Of a DNA stretch of 45,274 nucleotides, positions 30,886 through 39,399 are shown one piece after another. The notes beneath the pieces were generated by a model that saw only the letters and a program-made list of their open reading frames with translations, made no database searches and was not told the origin of the DNA. Location: contig NZ_MIJY01000013.1 in assembly GCF_001730305.1 (NCBI RefSeq), positions 1-45,274 on the forward strand. The letters run 5' to 3'. Each line of letters opens with the position of its first letter. The stretch's first letter is position 1. The DNA is from Enterococcus termitis. Lineage in GTDB: Bacteria; Bacillota; Bacilli; Lactobacillales; Enterococcaceae. A program made the position numbers and the translations under genes.

Positions 30886-31638
30886 ATGAAATTTGATTTA
30901 AAAAATTTAAAGCTATTTCCGTCCGTTAAACAATTAATCTCGTTGGTAGAAAATCATATTGGATCTAATGAGAAAGAAGCCCACAAAGCAGCAAGCGAAT
31001 TTACTCATGGATTTGCTACGCCGGAAGTATTCAAAGGTGCATGGAACATTAGACTCCGAGGAGCGTTGAAACAGTATAAATCAGTTTTCGACATTCCAGC
31101 AGGTCTTTATGAAACATACGCTGATTTTGGTGATTTACCTGATGAATTAAGTAATTCTAGTAATATTATTCAATTGCGTATCGAACGAGGTCTTGGGGAT
31201 AGAAAACAAATATGGCTGACAGAAGGATATAACGGTACGCTATGGTATTACACAATGCACACTACAGCGGCATCGTACAATCCAGAAGGGTGGACGAGAA
31301 TTCCTCGTATTGAGGTTGTATGGACAGGAACAGCTAAAGATGCAGGGAACATTATTACATTCAATCAACAAATGACTCACTTTAAAACAATAAGAGTTTG
31401 GGTTGAATTAGATGATGGTGTTTCGTGGATATGCCAAGAGTTTGAATCTAATAAATCTTTTAATGTTAGATATTTTGATATTTTCAATGGCACCTCTATT
31501 GGTGGAAATTTCTTCGAAATTGGTGTGACTAGAAATTCTGCATCTCAAATGACGATTGCAAGAAATAGAGGTCTCGGAATTGATGGAAAAGATACAGCAA
31601 GTAATATGAGGATTAGAAAAATAGAAGGGGTGGCTTAA
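30886..31638 (+). CDS. Tail fibre / baseplate protein
   Basis: This 250-residue protein has a short helical N-terminus (about 1-45) and a beta-rich C-terminal part with a segment typical of phage fibre tips (GLYETYADFGDLP, WLTEGYNGTLWYY, NPEGWTRI). Its place between two BppU-like genes suggests receptor binding. Start follows AAGGGGGATGG. Confidence 0.75.
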   Translation: MKFDLKNLKLFPSVKQLISLVENHIGSNEKEAHKAASEFTHGFATPEVFKGAWNIRLRGALKQYKSVFDIPAGLYETYADFGDLPDELSNSSNIIQLRIERGLGDRKQIWLTEGYNGTLWYYTMHTTAASYNPEGWTRIPRIEVVWTGTAKDAGNIITFNQQMTHFKTIRVWVELDDGVSWICQEFESNKSFNVRYFDIFNGTSIGGNFFEIGVTRNSASQMTIARNRGLGIDGKDTASNMRIRKIEGVA

Positions 31639-33606
31639 ATGACAACCAATTATTTTAAACAAGAGACAGTCACGCCACCAGCGCAGATCACTCTCGGCGC
31701 TCACAAGCAGCAAAAGCTTGCGAGTGTCGTTTATTCTTATGATAAAAATGTTTCTAAATTGGTTATTCCTGTAGCTTTACCTAAAGGTGTGGAACTGAAT
31801 TTTGAAGAGGTTGAAGCGATAAAGGTCCTTTTAACAGTCACACAAGATGGCGAAACAAAGAAAATTGAAGACACAGCAACCATCGAGGCAAGTCATCGGC
31901 GACGTATCTCTTATATCCTCACAGATCGTTTAAAAGGGTATCAAGGCAAAGTCATTATGAATGTTTATCTCGACCTTAAAAATGGTCAACAAATAGATTT
32001 AGCCGAGTATGGTTTTACGATGGTTCGTTCTGCGATCGATCAAGACATTCCGGAGATTGAGGATTTTTATTTTAAGTCGCTTGATGATGTGATAACAGAG
32101 TTGAGACAAAAGGCTGATGCGATAATTAAAGATATTACAGTGGATCTATCAGAGTTGACCGGAAGTGTAGATACAGTCAACGAAAAAGTCAATCAGCTAG
32201 ACAGCAAAGCAAATGAGATCAGCGATCAGATAGCCAATAATGATTTTCGTAACTTTATCATGGGTAAAGAAATCATCATTGATGAAAAAGCGACTATGGT
32301 TGGTAAAGTTTCGGGTAGCTTAGTAGAAAATCCGCATAAAATGTATTCAAACATGGGTAAAGCTATTTTAAACCCTAGCCAATTTAACTATGAGATAGGA
32401 ACTGCTTCTTATAATGATTCTGCAGAGTTAGATAATAAAATCTACACAACTCAAACAAGTGCGGCAGAGCAGATGCGACAAGTTGGCATTCCTTTTGATG
32501 TTGTTGCTGATATTGACCGCAAACATCCGGGACTATTTGATGCATTAGGAGCAACGACACAATCGCAAAAAGTAGCCATTACTAGAAAAATTGTAGATGG
32601 CACTATTAGTCCGGTAGCTTACGCTAAAGGTAGCGGAGCAAGCACAACAGCTCCTGGTACATCAAGATCACAAGTAAACATGCAGTTGTGGACAGGATCC
32701 ATGTGGCAAGGGGGATTGCTTAATCCAAATGATCAAATTACTTTGCTGAGGTACAAAAATCAAACTGGACAGCGTGTGCAAGATGACGGCTGTGTTTACA
32801 TCGTTTTATATGCACCTCCAAGCGATGGCGTTGTACCTAGCGTGATTAATATCGATCAAGTGTATTTAGAGTATCAGATCAATTTTAAGATGTCAGATGT
32901 TTTTGTCGCTAAAAATGATCAATTTACGCCAGCACTCATTGTAGCTGCAACCGCTGGATCAGACGATTTAAACAATTACACAAAAGCAGGGTATTACCTA
33001 TGCCGTACAAGCGTATACGCAACTAATGTTTTAAATACACCAGTTAACATAGCTTTTAGGCTCGAAGTGCAAGAACTAGTGTCATCAGGTGATTTACCTG
33101 GTGTAAATCAGTTATTGACTACTTATCATACAAGTAATACTTCTTTTAAAAGATTTTCTCGAAATCTATATAACGGTACTTGGTCCGAGTGGCGAGAGAT
33201 ACCTTTTGCTGATCAAGTGCAAGCGAAAAACGAACAAGAGTCTGCGCTCTCGGGATTGTTAGATGCAATAAAATTCAAAGAGTACAGTACAAATGTTGAC
33301 GACAAAATAACAGTAAGGCGCAGCGGAAACGTCGTACAAATATGCGGTACTCTTACGCCTGTAACTACAATACCGGCTGGTGAGACGTCAATTTTTAAAT
33401 CAGGATCGTTGTTGCCAAGTTGGGCACGACCAAGAGATCAACTTGTATGTAATGTGCATCACGGTACTAACGTTGCAAAATTTTTATCTCGTGTATCTAA
33501 AGAGGGTGGTTTATCGATTGGCAGATATAGCGAGCCAACTACTAATAATCAGATAGCAATGCCAGCTGGCATTTGGTTGCCTATCAATATCATTTATATT
33601 GTTTAA
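31639..33606 (+). CDS. Large BppU-like baseplate/receptor-binding protein
   Basis: The 655 residues begin with a BppU-type domain (about 1-140), a coiled coil (about 150-200: LRQKADAIIKDITVDLSELTG onward), a middle beta domain and a fibre-like C-terminus (GRYSEPTTNNQIAMPAG) that often carries the host-binding site. The gene ends the tail operon before a terminator. Confidence 0.85.
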   Translation: MTTNYFKQETVTPPAQITLGAHKQQKLASVVYSYDKNVSKLVIPVALPKGVELNFEEVEAIKVLLTVTQDGETKKIEDTATIEASHRRRISYILTDRLKGYQGKVIMNVYLDLKNGQQIDLAEYGFTMVRSAIDQDIPEIEDFYFKSLDDVITELRQKADAIIKDITVDLSELTGSVDTVNEKVNQLDSKANEISDQIANNDFRNFIMGKEIIIDEKATMVGKVSGSLVENPHKMYSNMGKAILNPSQFNYEIGTASYNDSAELDNKIYTTQTSAAEQMRQVGIPFDVVADIDRKHPGLFDALGATTQSQKVAITRKIVDGTISPVAYAKGSGASTTAPGTSRSQVNMQLWTGSMWQGGLLNPNDQITLLRYKNQTGQRVQDDGCVYIVLYAPPSDGVVPSVINIDQVYLEYQINFKMSDVFVAKNDQFTPALIVAATAGSDDLNNYTKAGYYLCRTSVYATNVLNTPVNIAFRLEVQELVSSGDLPGVNQLLTTYHTSNTSFKRFSRNLYNGTWSEWREIPFADQVQAKNEQESALSGLLDAIKFKEYSTNVDDKITVRRSGNVVQICGTLTPVTTIPAGETSIFKSGSLLPSWARPRDQLVCNVHHGTNVAKFLSRVSKEGGLSIGRYSEPTTNNQIAMPAGIWLPINIIYIV

Positions 33607-33628
33607 AGTGGCAAATTTTTAAAGGTCT

Positions 33629-33661
33629 AAGGAATGGCTACTTATTCGTCATTCCTTTTTG
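33629..33661 (+). terminator. Terminator between the tail and lysis genes
   Basis: AAGGAATG (33629-33636) pairs with CATTCCTT (33650-33657), followed by TTTTT. Lysis genes would need readthrough or a promoter in the AT-rich 33661-33690 interval, none of which is obvious. Confidence 0.7.
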
Positions 33662-33704
33662 GTTGTAATTTTTATGCGTTTAAAATAAAGAAAAGGTGGT
33701 ATTT

Positions 33705-34100
33705 ATGATAGTGTTTAATTATTTAGATCAGTTCGTGGCTGATGCAGATCACAAGGCGATTTATGTATTAGCGTTAATTTGTGGGGCAATGATTATTGAT
33801 TTTTTAAGCGGCACATTAGCTGCTAAAATCAACCCAGCTATTGAGTTCAAAAGCAAAGTTGGAATCAATGGTATTTTGAGGAAAGTGGCTAGTATGGTGC
33901 TGCTCATGTTCTTCATTCCATTAGCGCCGCTAATCCCTGGAGGAGCTGGCGTTGGTTTGATTTATGTGTTGTATGTAGGATATCTGTTGATGGAATTGAA
34001 ATCGATATTAGAAAACTATAAAAAAATGGGTATTGGCACAGAATTATTTGAGGATTTTTTGAAAAATATCAAAAATGAAAAAGGTGATAATGATGAGTGA
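33705..34100 (+). CDS. Phage holin
   Basis: This 131-residue protein has three hydrophobic segments (about 19-38, 62-82, 85-104) and a charged C-terminus. The fold pattern (ALICGAMIIDFLSGTLAAK) matches the toxin-secretion/phage-lysis holin family. The ATG at 33705 follows AAAGGTGG. It forms holes that release the endolysin. Confidence 0.9.
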   Translation: MIVFNYLDQFVADADHKAIYVLALICGAMIIDFLSGTLAAKINPAIEFKSKVGINGILRKVASMVLLMFFIPLAPLIPGGAGVGLIYVLYVGYLLMELKSILENYKKMGIGTELFEDFLKNIKNEKGDNDE

Positions 34101-34812
34101 TATCAACAAGGCGCTCAGTTGGCTGCAGCAACGACAAGGCAAAGTTAGCTACAGCATGAACTATCGTTTAGGACCAAGTAGTTATGATTGTTCTAGTGCT
34201 GTTTATAACGCTTTGATTGCCGGAGGATTTTTACCAGCTAATACAAATATAGGTAACACCGAGACTTTGTTTAACGACTTAGAGCGTAACGGCTGGCAAC
34301 AAGTCCAACCTGTAAATGGTAACTATCCAACTAAACGAGGCGATGTTTTTATTTGGGGTGATCGTGGATTTACTTTAGGCGCTGCAGGACATACAGGCAT
34401 GTTTATTGATGACGCTGACAATATTATCCACTGCAACTATGGTTATAATGGCATCACCGTAAACGATCATGATCAAATCTGGAACGCTAATGGGCAGCCT
34501 ACAATTACCATTTATAGACAACCTAGAAACGGAACGACAGCTAATATAAGCAATAGCGATGAAGAACCAACAAAAACAATGGAAAAGGATGATGATATTA
34601 TGTTTAAATTTATCAAAGTGCAAAAAAATGGATCGAAAGAAATTTGGTTTGTATTTGGGAATAAGCGGATGTATTTGCCAACTCCTAAACACGTGGAAAA
34701 TGCTGATTTGCTATTGAAACGGACAGGACATGCTACTAAAGAAGAGGCATATAGTCACGACAACTATGCCTTGAAGATGATTGAAAAAGCAACTGACATC
34801 GTAAAATTATAA
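34093..34812 (+). CDS. Endolysin, NlpC/P60-like amidase
   Basis: The 239 residues start with a Pal-type peptidoglycan amidase domain: catalytic Cys33 in SYDCSSAVYNAL and His100 in AAGHTGMF. A linker (about 150-170) leads to a C-terminal wall-binding domain (about 171-239). The start at 34093 follows AAAAGGTGATA. An in-frame ATG at 34600 with its own RBS could make the binding domain separately. Confidence 0.9.
   Translation: MSDINKALSWLQQRQGKVSYSMNYRLGPSSYDCSSAVYNALIAGGFLPANTNIGNTETLFNDLERNGWQQVQPVNGNYPTKRGDVFIWGDRGFTLGAAGHTGMFIDDADNIIHCNYGYNGITVNDHDQIWNANGQPTITIYRQPRNGTTANISNSDEEPTKTMEKDDDIMFKFIKVQKNGSKEIWFVFGNKRMYLPTPKHVENADLLLKRTGHATKEEAYSHDNYALKMIEKATDIVKL
34600..34812 (+). CDS. Internal start in the endolysin gene, free wall-binding domain (70 aa)
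   Basis: AAAAGGAT (34583-34590) lies ten bases before an in-frame ATG exactly at the boundary between linker and C-terminal domain. Enterococcal endolysins such as Lys170 and LysIME-EF1 use internal starts to make extra binding domains that assemble with the full-length enzyme. Not provable from sequence alone. Confidence 0.5.
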   Translation: MFKFIKVQKNGSKEIWFVFGNKRMYLPTPKHVENADLLLKRTGHATKEEAYSHDNYALKMIEKATDIVKL

Positions 34813-34840
34813 AAAAGCCCGCTGGGGAAGTTAGCGGGCT
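34810..34840 (-). terminator. Terminator of the leftward SOS operon
   Basis: AGCCCGCT (34816-34823) and AGCGGGCT (34833-34840) form a GC-rich 8-bp stem; a T run follows only on the minus strand. Confidence 0.75.
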
Positions 34841-34843
34841 AGT

Positions 34844-34881
34844 GAAGGAAGAGGGGAGAAGTTTTCTCCTCCTTCTTTTTT
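34844..34881 (+). terminator. Terminator of the late operon
   Basis: GAAGGAAGAGGGGAGAA pairs imperfectly with TTTTCTCCTCCTTC (one A-C mismatch, three G-U pairs), then six T at 34876-34881. It lies downstream of the endolysin. Confidence 0.7.
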
Positions 34882-34912
34882 AATATACGCAATTATTTTT
34901 CAGTTTCATTTT

Positions 34913-35203
34913 TTAAGCAATCGTTTTAAGTGGTTTTAAGACAAACTCACGTATAAAGCTATCAGGGTTGCGGACAATAAACTTATCAACGATAAATTGT
35001 GAGCGATCGTTATAATGCCCATGAGTTGCAACCTCAAATTTACCATCATCTAAAAATAGTATAAGGTTAGCCAGTTCTTTTTTGCAGACTAAACAATTAA
35101 TATCCTCAGAGGAGGTATGCAACGTAAAACGTACCAACATATTGGGAAATGCTCTGATTACTCTAATCTTATCAACTACACCTACATAACTATTCTTTGT
35201 CAT
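34913..35203 (-). CDS. OB-fold-like protein, SOS operon gene 3 (96 aa)
   Basis: An ATG after AAGGAGGGCG opens a 96-codon frame. The strand pattern (SYVGVVDKIRVIRAFPNMLVRFTL, then DGKFEVATHGHYN and QFIVDKFIV) resembles a single OB-fold as in single-stranded nucleic acid binding proteins; no catalytic motif. It is last in a leftward operon behind a LexA-box promoter and overlaps the preceding gene. Function unknown. Confidence 0.75.
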   Translation of the reverse strand: MTKNSYVGVVDKIRVIRAFPNMLVRFTLHTSSEDINCLVCKKELANLILFLDDGKFEVATHGHYNDRSQFIVDKFIVRNPDSFIREFVLKPLKTIA

Positions 35204-35348
35204 AGTATTCGCCCTCCTTAGCGTTAAGATAAAAAATAAATTTGTCGATTCCGACCTCATTGATCAATCTTTGACCACAGCCCCATATATATTTTTCAAA
35301 CTCTTCAAAGTTGATTAACCCAGCTTCATATTCTTCAATTATGTTCAT
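35190..35348 (-). CDS. SOS operon gene 2, small acidic protein (52 aa)
   Basis: The ATG at 35348 follows AAAGGA at eight bases. The frame overlaps both neighbours (14 bases each), so the three genes are coupled. The product is acidic and helical; no family recognised. Confidence 0.65.
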   Translation of the reverse strand: MNIIEEYEAGLINFEEFEKYIWGCGQRLINEVGIDKFIFYLNAKEGEYYDKE

Positions 35349-35691
35349 GTCTTTTTTCCTTTTTTTTAAGTACCCAATCATCAAATGGGTAATCGATTTT
35401 TCTAGGTTGCATTTTAAAATCCTTTAGCCTATAGATCTTATCAGTACGCAATTGCAAATATTGCCTAGCTTCAAGATATTCAAAGACTATGAAGTGATCT
35501 ATTCTTTCTAAGGGAAACGCTGCTAAATAATCTCTTTTTCGTACAGGTGGGAACGACCAAAAATTATAAACAGTTTCTTCAATGTTGATCCGTCTCGATG
35601 AAACTTTCCGGAACGGAACTAAATGCAGCGAATAGAAATACTGAGCAGGGCGCACTTGATGTTTTAAATGTACGGTTTTTACATATCTCAT
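35335..35691 (-). CDS. SOS operon gene 1, basic protein of unknown function (118 aa)
   Basis: The ATG at 35691 follows AAGGTGATA. The product is basic with many aromatic residues and a strand-rich middle (KIYRLKDFKMQPRK near the end). No known domain was recognised. Its promoter lies 19 bases upstream. Confidence 0.7.
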   Translation of the reverse strand: MRYVKTVHLKHQVRPAQYFYSLHLVPFRKVSSRRINIEETVYNFWSFPPVRKRDYLAAFPLERIDHFIVFEYLEARQYLQLRTDKIYRLKDFKMQPRKIDYPFDDWVLKKKEKRHEHN

Positions 35692-35709
35692 TATTATCAC
35701 CTTGTAGAT

Positions 35710-35738
35710 ATTATACGAACGTCAGTTCGTCTTGTCCA
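35710..35738 (-). promoter_or_regulatory. LexA-controlled promoter of the leftward operon
   Basis: On the minus strand TGGACA (35738-35733), 17 bases and TATAAT (35715-35710) form a strong promoter. The spacer holds CGAAC-TGAC-GTTCG (35716-35729), a perfect match to the CGAAC-N4-GTTCG SOS box of Gram-positive LexA. LexA should block it until DNA damage. Confidence 0.88.
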
Positions 35739-35889
35739 GTGTTAGATACTTTACTATATATAGCTTAAAATCTTGACTACCCTTTTGACTACCCCGTGAA
35801 GTGAATGAAGGTAGTCGGAAGTATAGTATATAATAGAAGAAACATTGAAAGTAAACGAAAGTTATCGTAAGTAATACTGTTTTTCTATT
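35739..35889. other. Gene-free right prophage end
   Basis: The interval from 35692 to 36141 holds no gene. It contains the SOS promoter, integrase arm sites, attR and two terminators. Between 35817 and 35889 nothing further was recognised. Confidence 0.7.
35775..35816. repeat. Integrase arm-type sites, right
   Basis: GACTACCC occurs at 35775 and 35787 (12 bp apart) and inverted as GGTAGTC at 35810-35816. The same element lies next to attL. Confidence 0.7.
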
Positions 35890-35945
35890 CTCAAAATCCA
35901 GTGCCCGCGAGGGCGTGCCGGTTCGACCCCGGCCGCCGGTATACT
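35890..35945 (+). repeat. attR core, 56-bp direct repeat
   Basis: This is an exact copy of 1255-1310: the displaced host 3' half of tRNA-Leu, without its 5' half, hence no functional tRNA here. Confidence 0.95.
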
Positions 35946-35947
35946 TA

Positions 35948-35983
35948 GAACACCAACGTAAGATGCGTTGGTGTTCTTTTTTT
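35948..35983 (+). terminator. Original host tRNA-operon terminator
   Basis: GAACACCAACG (35948-35958) pairs with CGTTGGTGTTC (35966-35976), then a T run. It follows attR and was the terminator of the tRNA cluster before integration. Confidence 0.9.
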
Positions 35984-36030
35984 GTCTAACATATTTTTAA
36001 TGTTAGACAACACTCTGAATAAATAAAATG

Positions 36031-36067
36031 AACGCCTTATTTCACCATGGAATGAGGCGTTTATTTT
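36031..36067. terminator. Terminator after the LevR-type gene
   Basis: AACGCCTTATT (36031-36041) pairs with AATGAGGCGTT (36051-36061) with one G-U pair; T-rich sequence follows on both strands. Confidence 0.7.
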
Positions 36068-36141
36068 ACAGTAAATAGTATTTATTGATTTTATTCTATA
36101 AATTGATTCATCAACGCTTACTGCTTTTTATTTTAATATTC

Positions 36142-38805
36142 TTAAAGAAACGATTCATTCATAAAGAAAGCGGTGATGTAAAGTATCTCGTCTTGCGGAA
36201 TCATGATCCCATAATAGGTTTCTAAAAATTGGCAGTTTCGCTGTACTTGGCCGATTTCTTGTGAATATTTTTCTTTGAAATCTTGGCTGTGTGGGAAGGT
36301 ACTGACTTCTTGTCCTTGAAGTAAACGATCGATCATACAGATAACATGGCAGGATAATCCAACTTTTATTTCATAAGACAAATAAGGAGTTATTTCTTCA
36401 GCCAATGTTTCAATCCACTCTCTAACCGTTAAGATAAGTTTTTCACCATGTTCATAGTGTAGCATATCTGTAATATTGATTCGCATGCCATCGAAAGCTA
36501 TTTCATAATCAATGAGTGATTGTATTTTTACAGTATTGTCTTCATTTAGTGCATCATTGATGGAAAAATGATGCACATTCAATTCTGTTTGAAAGGTTCC
36601 GACCGTACAAATAATTTTTCCTTTATCATTTAGATTGTTGATAGTTTCAGCTAATAAATGAGAATCAGTTATTTGTAAGGAAATGATTTCACAAGAACCG
36701 CCTCTCAAATTTAATCGAGAATAGAGCATTTTTTTGATAAGCTGGGCAGAACCTTCTCCTGTCGTACATAAGGTTAACAGATAGAAAGTTGTATTTTTTG
36801 CTTCTTGCAATGGTTGTTTTTGATAGGTAGAAAGACCTCGAATGTTTAGAGTCGATTCATATACTTCACTTAAGCTATAGCCGAGTGATGCCTTTCTGCT
36901 GGCTTCTAAGACGTGCAGCGTGCTAACCAATTCAATACAGCGTATGTCAATTGCAGCATATTTCTTCAGTTCATCGCTAAAATTGATCAATGATCCCATA
37001 TCTACAAGTAAAAGAACATCCTTTGTTTGATTGCTAGTTTGTAAATAGTCTTGAATATTCGATAGTGTTACTAGAGGTTTTTCCTCAAGTGGCATATCAA
37101 AACCAACTGCGATTGTCTCACCAAGCAGTTTATTGACGACGTTGGCCATGCTGGTTGCAGTTGATTGACCATGTGCTACTACAATTACTTCAACCTGGAT
37201 CTGTTTCCTTTGTTTAGGTTCGTCTGAAGAGAAAAAGAGTGCTAAAAAGCCTGCTTCATCTTCGGGCAGTTTGACACTGAAATCTGTTTCGATCACAGAA
37301 AGACAATGCTGGGCAGTTTCAAAAAGTTGTGGATAGTTTTTTTTGATTTCAGAGATCTTAGGATTATTGATTTTTTGTCCTCTTTTTATTCGCTGAATAG
37401 TGTTGTATAAATGAAGTGCTAGTCCATAGCGAACATTGTCAGAAAAATAGCAATTTAGTAAACGTGAAGCTTTTTCACAGACTTTATTAGATGTTGCAAT
37501 GATTTCTGAACCAACGATCTGTTCTAAGCTTTGTAAATCAACAGGTGAATCGGTTGTATACGAGCGATAATAATTTGTGATGGTGGTATCGATTATTTCA
37601 GCAGTTTGAGCTGTATCCAAACCAATCCGTTCCATATCATTTATTTTTTGCTCGATAATTTGATAAATATCGTTTCCTTTATTGTCGTTTGGTAAAAAAA
37701 GTGTAGTGGCTTCATTATCAAAAAGGAAAAAGCGACTATTCATATTAGGTAGAAGTAGCCAGATTTTTTTACGATCTTCATTATTATAAAGTCCTTCACG
37801 AATATAGTGAGGTAATTCATAGCTGCTGATCTTAATGCTCTCTTCTTGTCGAGCAATAAATTGTGAATAGGCTTTCGCACATAGAAGCTGGATATCTGCT
37901 TTTAGTTGTCCTACATTATTTTGGCAATGATAACCGAGCAAGGCCCGAATCGTATTGGTTGATACTTCTATTGGTGTTTCCAGTTTTTTAGTTTCCTCTT
38001 GAAAGAACAGAGAAATTAGTGTTAAGCGTTCTTCTAAGCCACGCTCTAGCAGATTAGGAATTTCTATTCTCATCGGAATTCTGCGAATGAAGGTTTGAAG
38101 TAACGTTGAAGAAATGTCCTCCGTTGTAGCACAGATCAATAATACTTTCGCTTTACGTTCACTTGTTGTTTCTCCTAAACGTCGATAGACTTCACGATCA
38201 ATAAAAGTAAAGAGCATTTCTTGTCCTTCTGGCGGCAGGCGATGGACCTCATCTAAAAAGAGAATACCATCGTTTGCTTTTTCAATTAATCCTATTCGAT
38301 CACTATCAGCTCCAGTATACGCTCCTTTTGCAATACCAAAAATCGAGCCTACCAGTAATTGTGGGTTATTGGCATAATCTGCACAATTAAAAGTGATCAA
38401 GTTAGAATCCGCTTTCACTTTGTGTTGTGCTTGTGCGTAGGAAAAAATCAATTCAGCAAACATACTTTTACCAACGCCAGTTTCCCCAGTTAGTAAGATA
38501 TGCATCCCTTTGGGCGGATATAAAATGGCCGCCTTTGCTTGTTCAGCACAATGAAACAGGCTAGGACTTTTCTTTACACATTCATCTAAAATATTTTCTG
38601 TCTTCACTGATTTGGGAGTAGTAGAGAAAAAATAAACTGGTTTTGTGCCAGTTTTTTTTGCGTTCCCTTGTTTGACGAGCTGATTTAAATCACTGCTGAC
38701 ATTTGCTCGACCAATAGAAAGTTTTTCGGCTATTTCTTTTGCTGTTGCTGGTTGATCCTTTGAATAAGTTGTAAGTAGTTCTGCGATTTTATCGATTCTT
38801 TTCAT
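36142..38805 (-). CDS. LevR-type sigma-54-dependent PTS operon activator
   Basis: This 887-residue protein has an N-terminal HTH (about 1-55) and an AAA+ sigma-54 interaction domain (about 75-330) with Walker A GETGVGKS (107-114), the GAYTGA loop (161-166) and Walker B ILFLDE (181-186). PTS regulatory parts follow: a PRD, an EIIA-Man-like domain starting near VEVIVVAHG and a second PRD at the C-terminus. PTS phosphorylation should control its activity. It is divergent from a PTS operon with a matching -24/-12 promoter, its evident target. All domains appear intact. Confidence 0.93.
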   Translation of the reverse strand: MKRIDKIAELLTTYSKDQPATAKEIAEKLSIGRANVSSDLNQLVKQGNAKKTGTKPVYFFSTTPKSVKTENILDECVKKSPSLFHCAEQAKAAILYPPKGMHILLTGETGVGKSMFAELIFSYAQAQHKVKADSNLITFNCADYANNPQLLVGSIFGIAKGAYTGADSDRIGLIEKANDGILFLDEVHRLPPEGQEMLFTFIDREVYRRLGETTSERKAKVLLICATTEDISSTLLQTFIRRIPMRIEIPNLLERGLEERLTLISLFFQEETKKLETPIEVSTNTIRALLGYHCQNNVGQLKADIQLLCAKAYSQFIARQEESIKISSYELPHYIREGLYNNEDRKKIWLLLPNMNSRFFLFDNEATTLFLPNDNKGNDIYQIIEQKINDMERIGLDTAQTAEIIDTTITNYYRSYTTDSPVDLQSLEQIVGSEIIATSNKVCEKASRLLNCYFSDNVRYGLALHLYNTIQRIKRGQKINNPKISEIKKNYPQLFETAQHCLSVIETDFSVKLPEDEAGFLALFFSSDEPKQRKQIQVEVIVVAHGQSTATSMANVVNKLLGETIAVGFDMPLEEKPLVTLSNIQDYLQTSNQTKDVLLLVDMGSLINFSDELKKYAAIDIRCIELVSTLHVLEASRKASLGYSLSEVYESTLNIRGLSTYQKQPLQEAKNTTFYLLTLCTTGEGSAQLIKKMLYSRLNLRGGSCEIISLQITDSHLLAETINNLNDKGKIICTVGTFQTELNVHHFSINDALNEDNTVKIQSLIDYEIAFDGMRINITDMLHYEHGEKLILTVREWIETLAEEITPYLSYEIKVGLSCHVICMIDRLLQGQEVSTFPHSQDFKEKYSQEIGQVQRNCQFLETYYGIMIPQDEILYITAFFMNESFL

Positions 38806-38852
38806 AGTTTATGCCACTCTTTCATAAATAAACACTCGTTCTAAGTATAAGG

Positions 38853-38866
38853 TGAAAACGCTTATT
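38853..38866. promoter_or_regulatory. Candidate cre (CcpA) site
   Basis: TGAAAACGCTTATT matches 12 of 14 positions of the TGWAANCGNTNWCA consensus. It lies between the regulator gene and its PTS operon; catabolite repression is plausible. Confidence 0.5.
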
Positions 38867-38875
38867 AGTCAAAGT

Positions 38876-38942
38876 CATGTGTATTGTTTTCATATCATGT
38901 GTTTTGTTATGTGTTTTACTTTCAAATATAAATGAAACACAT
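38876..38942. promoter_or_regulatory. Upstream activator sites for the LevR-type protein
   Basis: ATGTGT recurs at 38877, 38897 and 38909, and inverted as ACACAT at 38937-38942; TGTGTTT and AAACACA form an inverted repeat. The 40-110 bp distance to the sigma-54 promoter suits enhancer binding. Confidence 0.55.
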
Positions 38943-38978
38943 GTGTCTGAATAGGCTTCTTATCTACCTTTTGAGTGT

Positions 38979-38995
38979 TTGGCATAAAAGTTGCT
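38979..38995 (+). promoter_or_regulatory. Sigma-54 (-24/-12) promoter
   Basis: TTGGCA-N6-TTGCT, with GG at 38981-38982 and GC at 38993-38994 ten bases apart, matches the -24/-12 consensus. It lies 44 bases before the PTS EIIA gene. Confidence 0.88.
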
Positions 38996-39038
38996 TATAG
39001 ATAAGTGACTAGGAATTTATTTGAAAGGAGAAGATCGG

Positions 39039-39374
39039 ATGATTTCGGAAACAGATGTGATGCAAATCATTGTATACGCAGGAAATGCTAAATCATTAGC
39101 TATGAATGCGATTAAAGAAGCAAAAAAAGGGGAAATCATTAATGCAAAGAAAATGTTGGAGGAAAGTAAAGCAAACTTAAAAATCGCACACCAGCAACAT
39201 ACAACTATTTTACAAAATTTTGCGAACAACCCAGAAGAGTCAGCTACGATGTTTTTGACTCATGCACAAGATCATATGATGGCAGCAATCACTGCTACCG
39301 ATTTTACAAAAGAATTTATTGATTTACATGAAGAAATGCAAGAATTGCGTAACTTAATTAAAAAGAGTGCGTAA
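39039..39374 (+). CDS. PTS EIIA, lactose/cellobiose family
   Basis: This 111-residue helical protein has the phospho-accepting His in LTHAQDHMM. The ATG follows AAAGGAG. It passes phosphate from HPr to EIIB; first gene of the sigma-54 operon. Confidence 0.93.
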   Translation: MISETDVMQIIVYAGNAKSLAMNAIKEAKKGEIINAKKMLEESKANLKIAHQQHTTILQNFANNPEESATMFLTHAQDHMMAAITATDFTKEFIDLHEEMQELRNLIKKSA

Positions 39375-39399
39375 AAATACAACAGAAAAGGTGATCAAA

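Noticed and set aside
33634-33708. 24-codon frame between the tail fibre and holin genes
   Set aside because: Its ATG is inside a terminator stem and too close to any RBS, although its stop overlaps the holin ATG.
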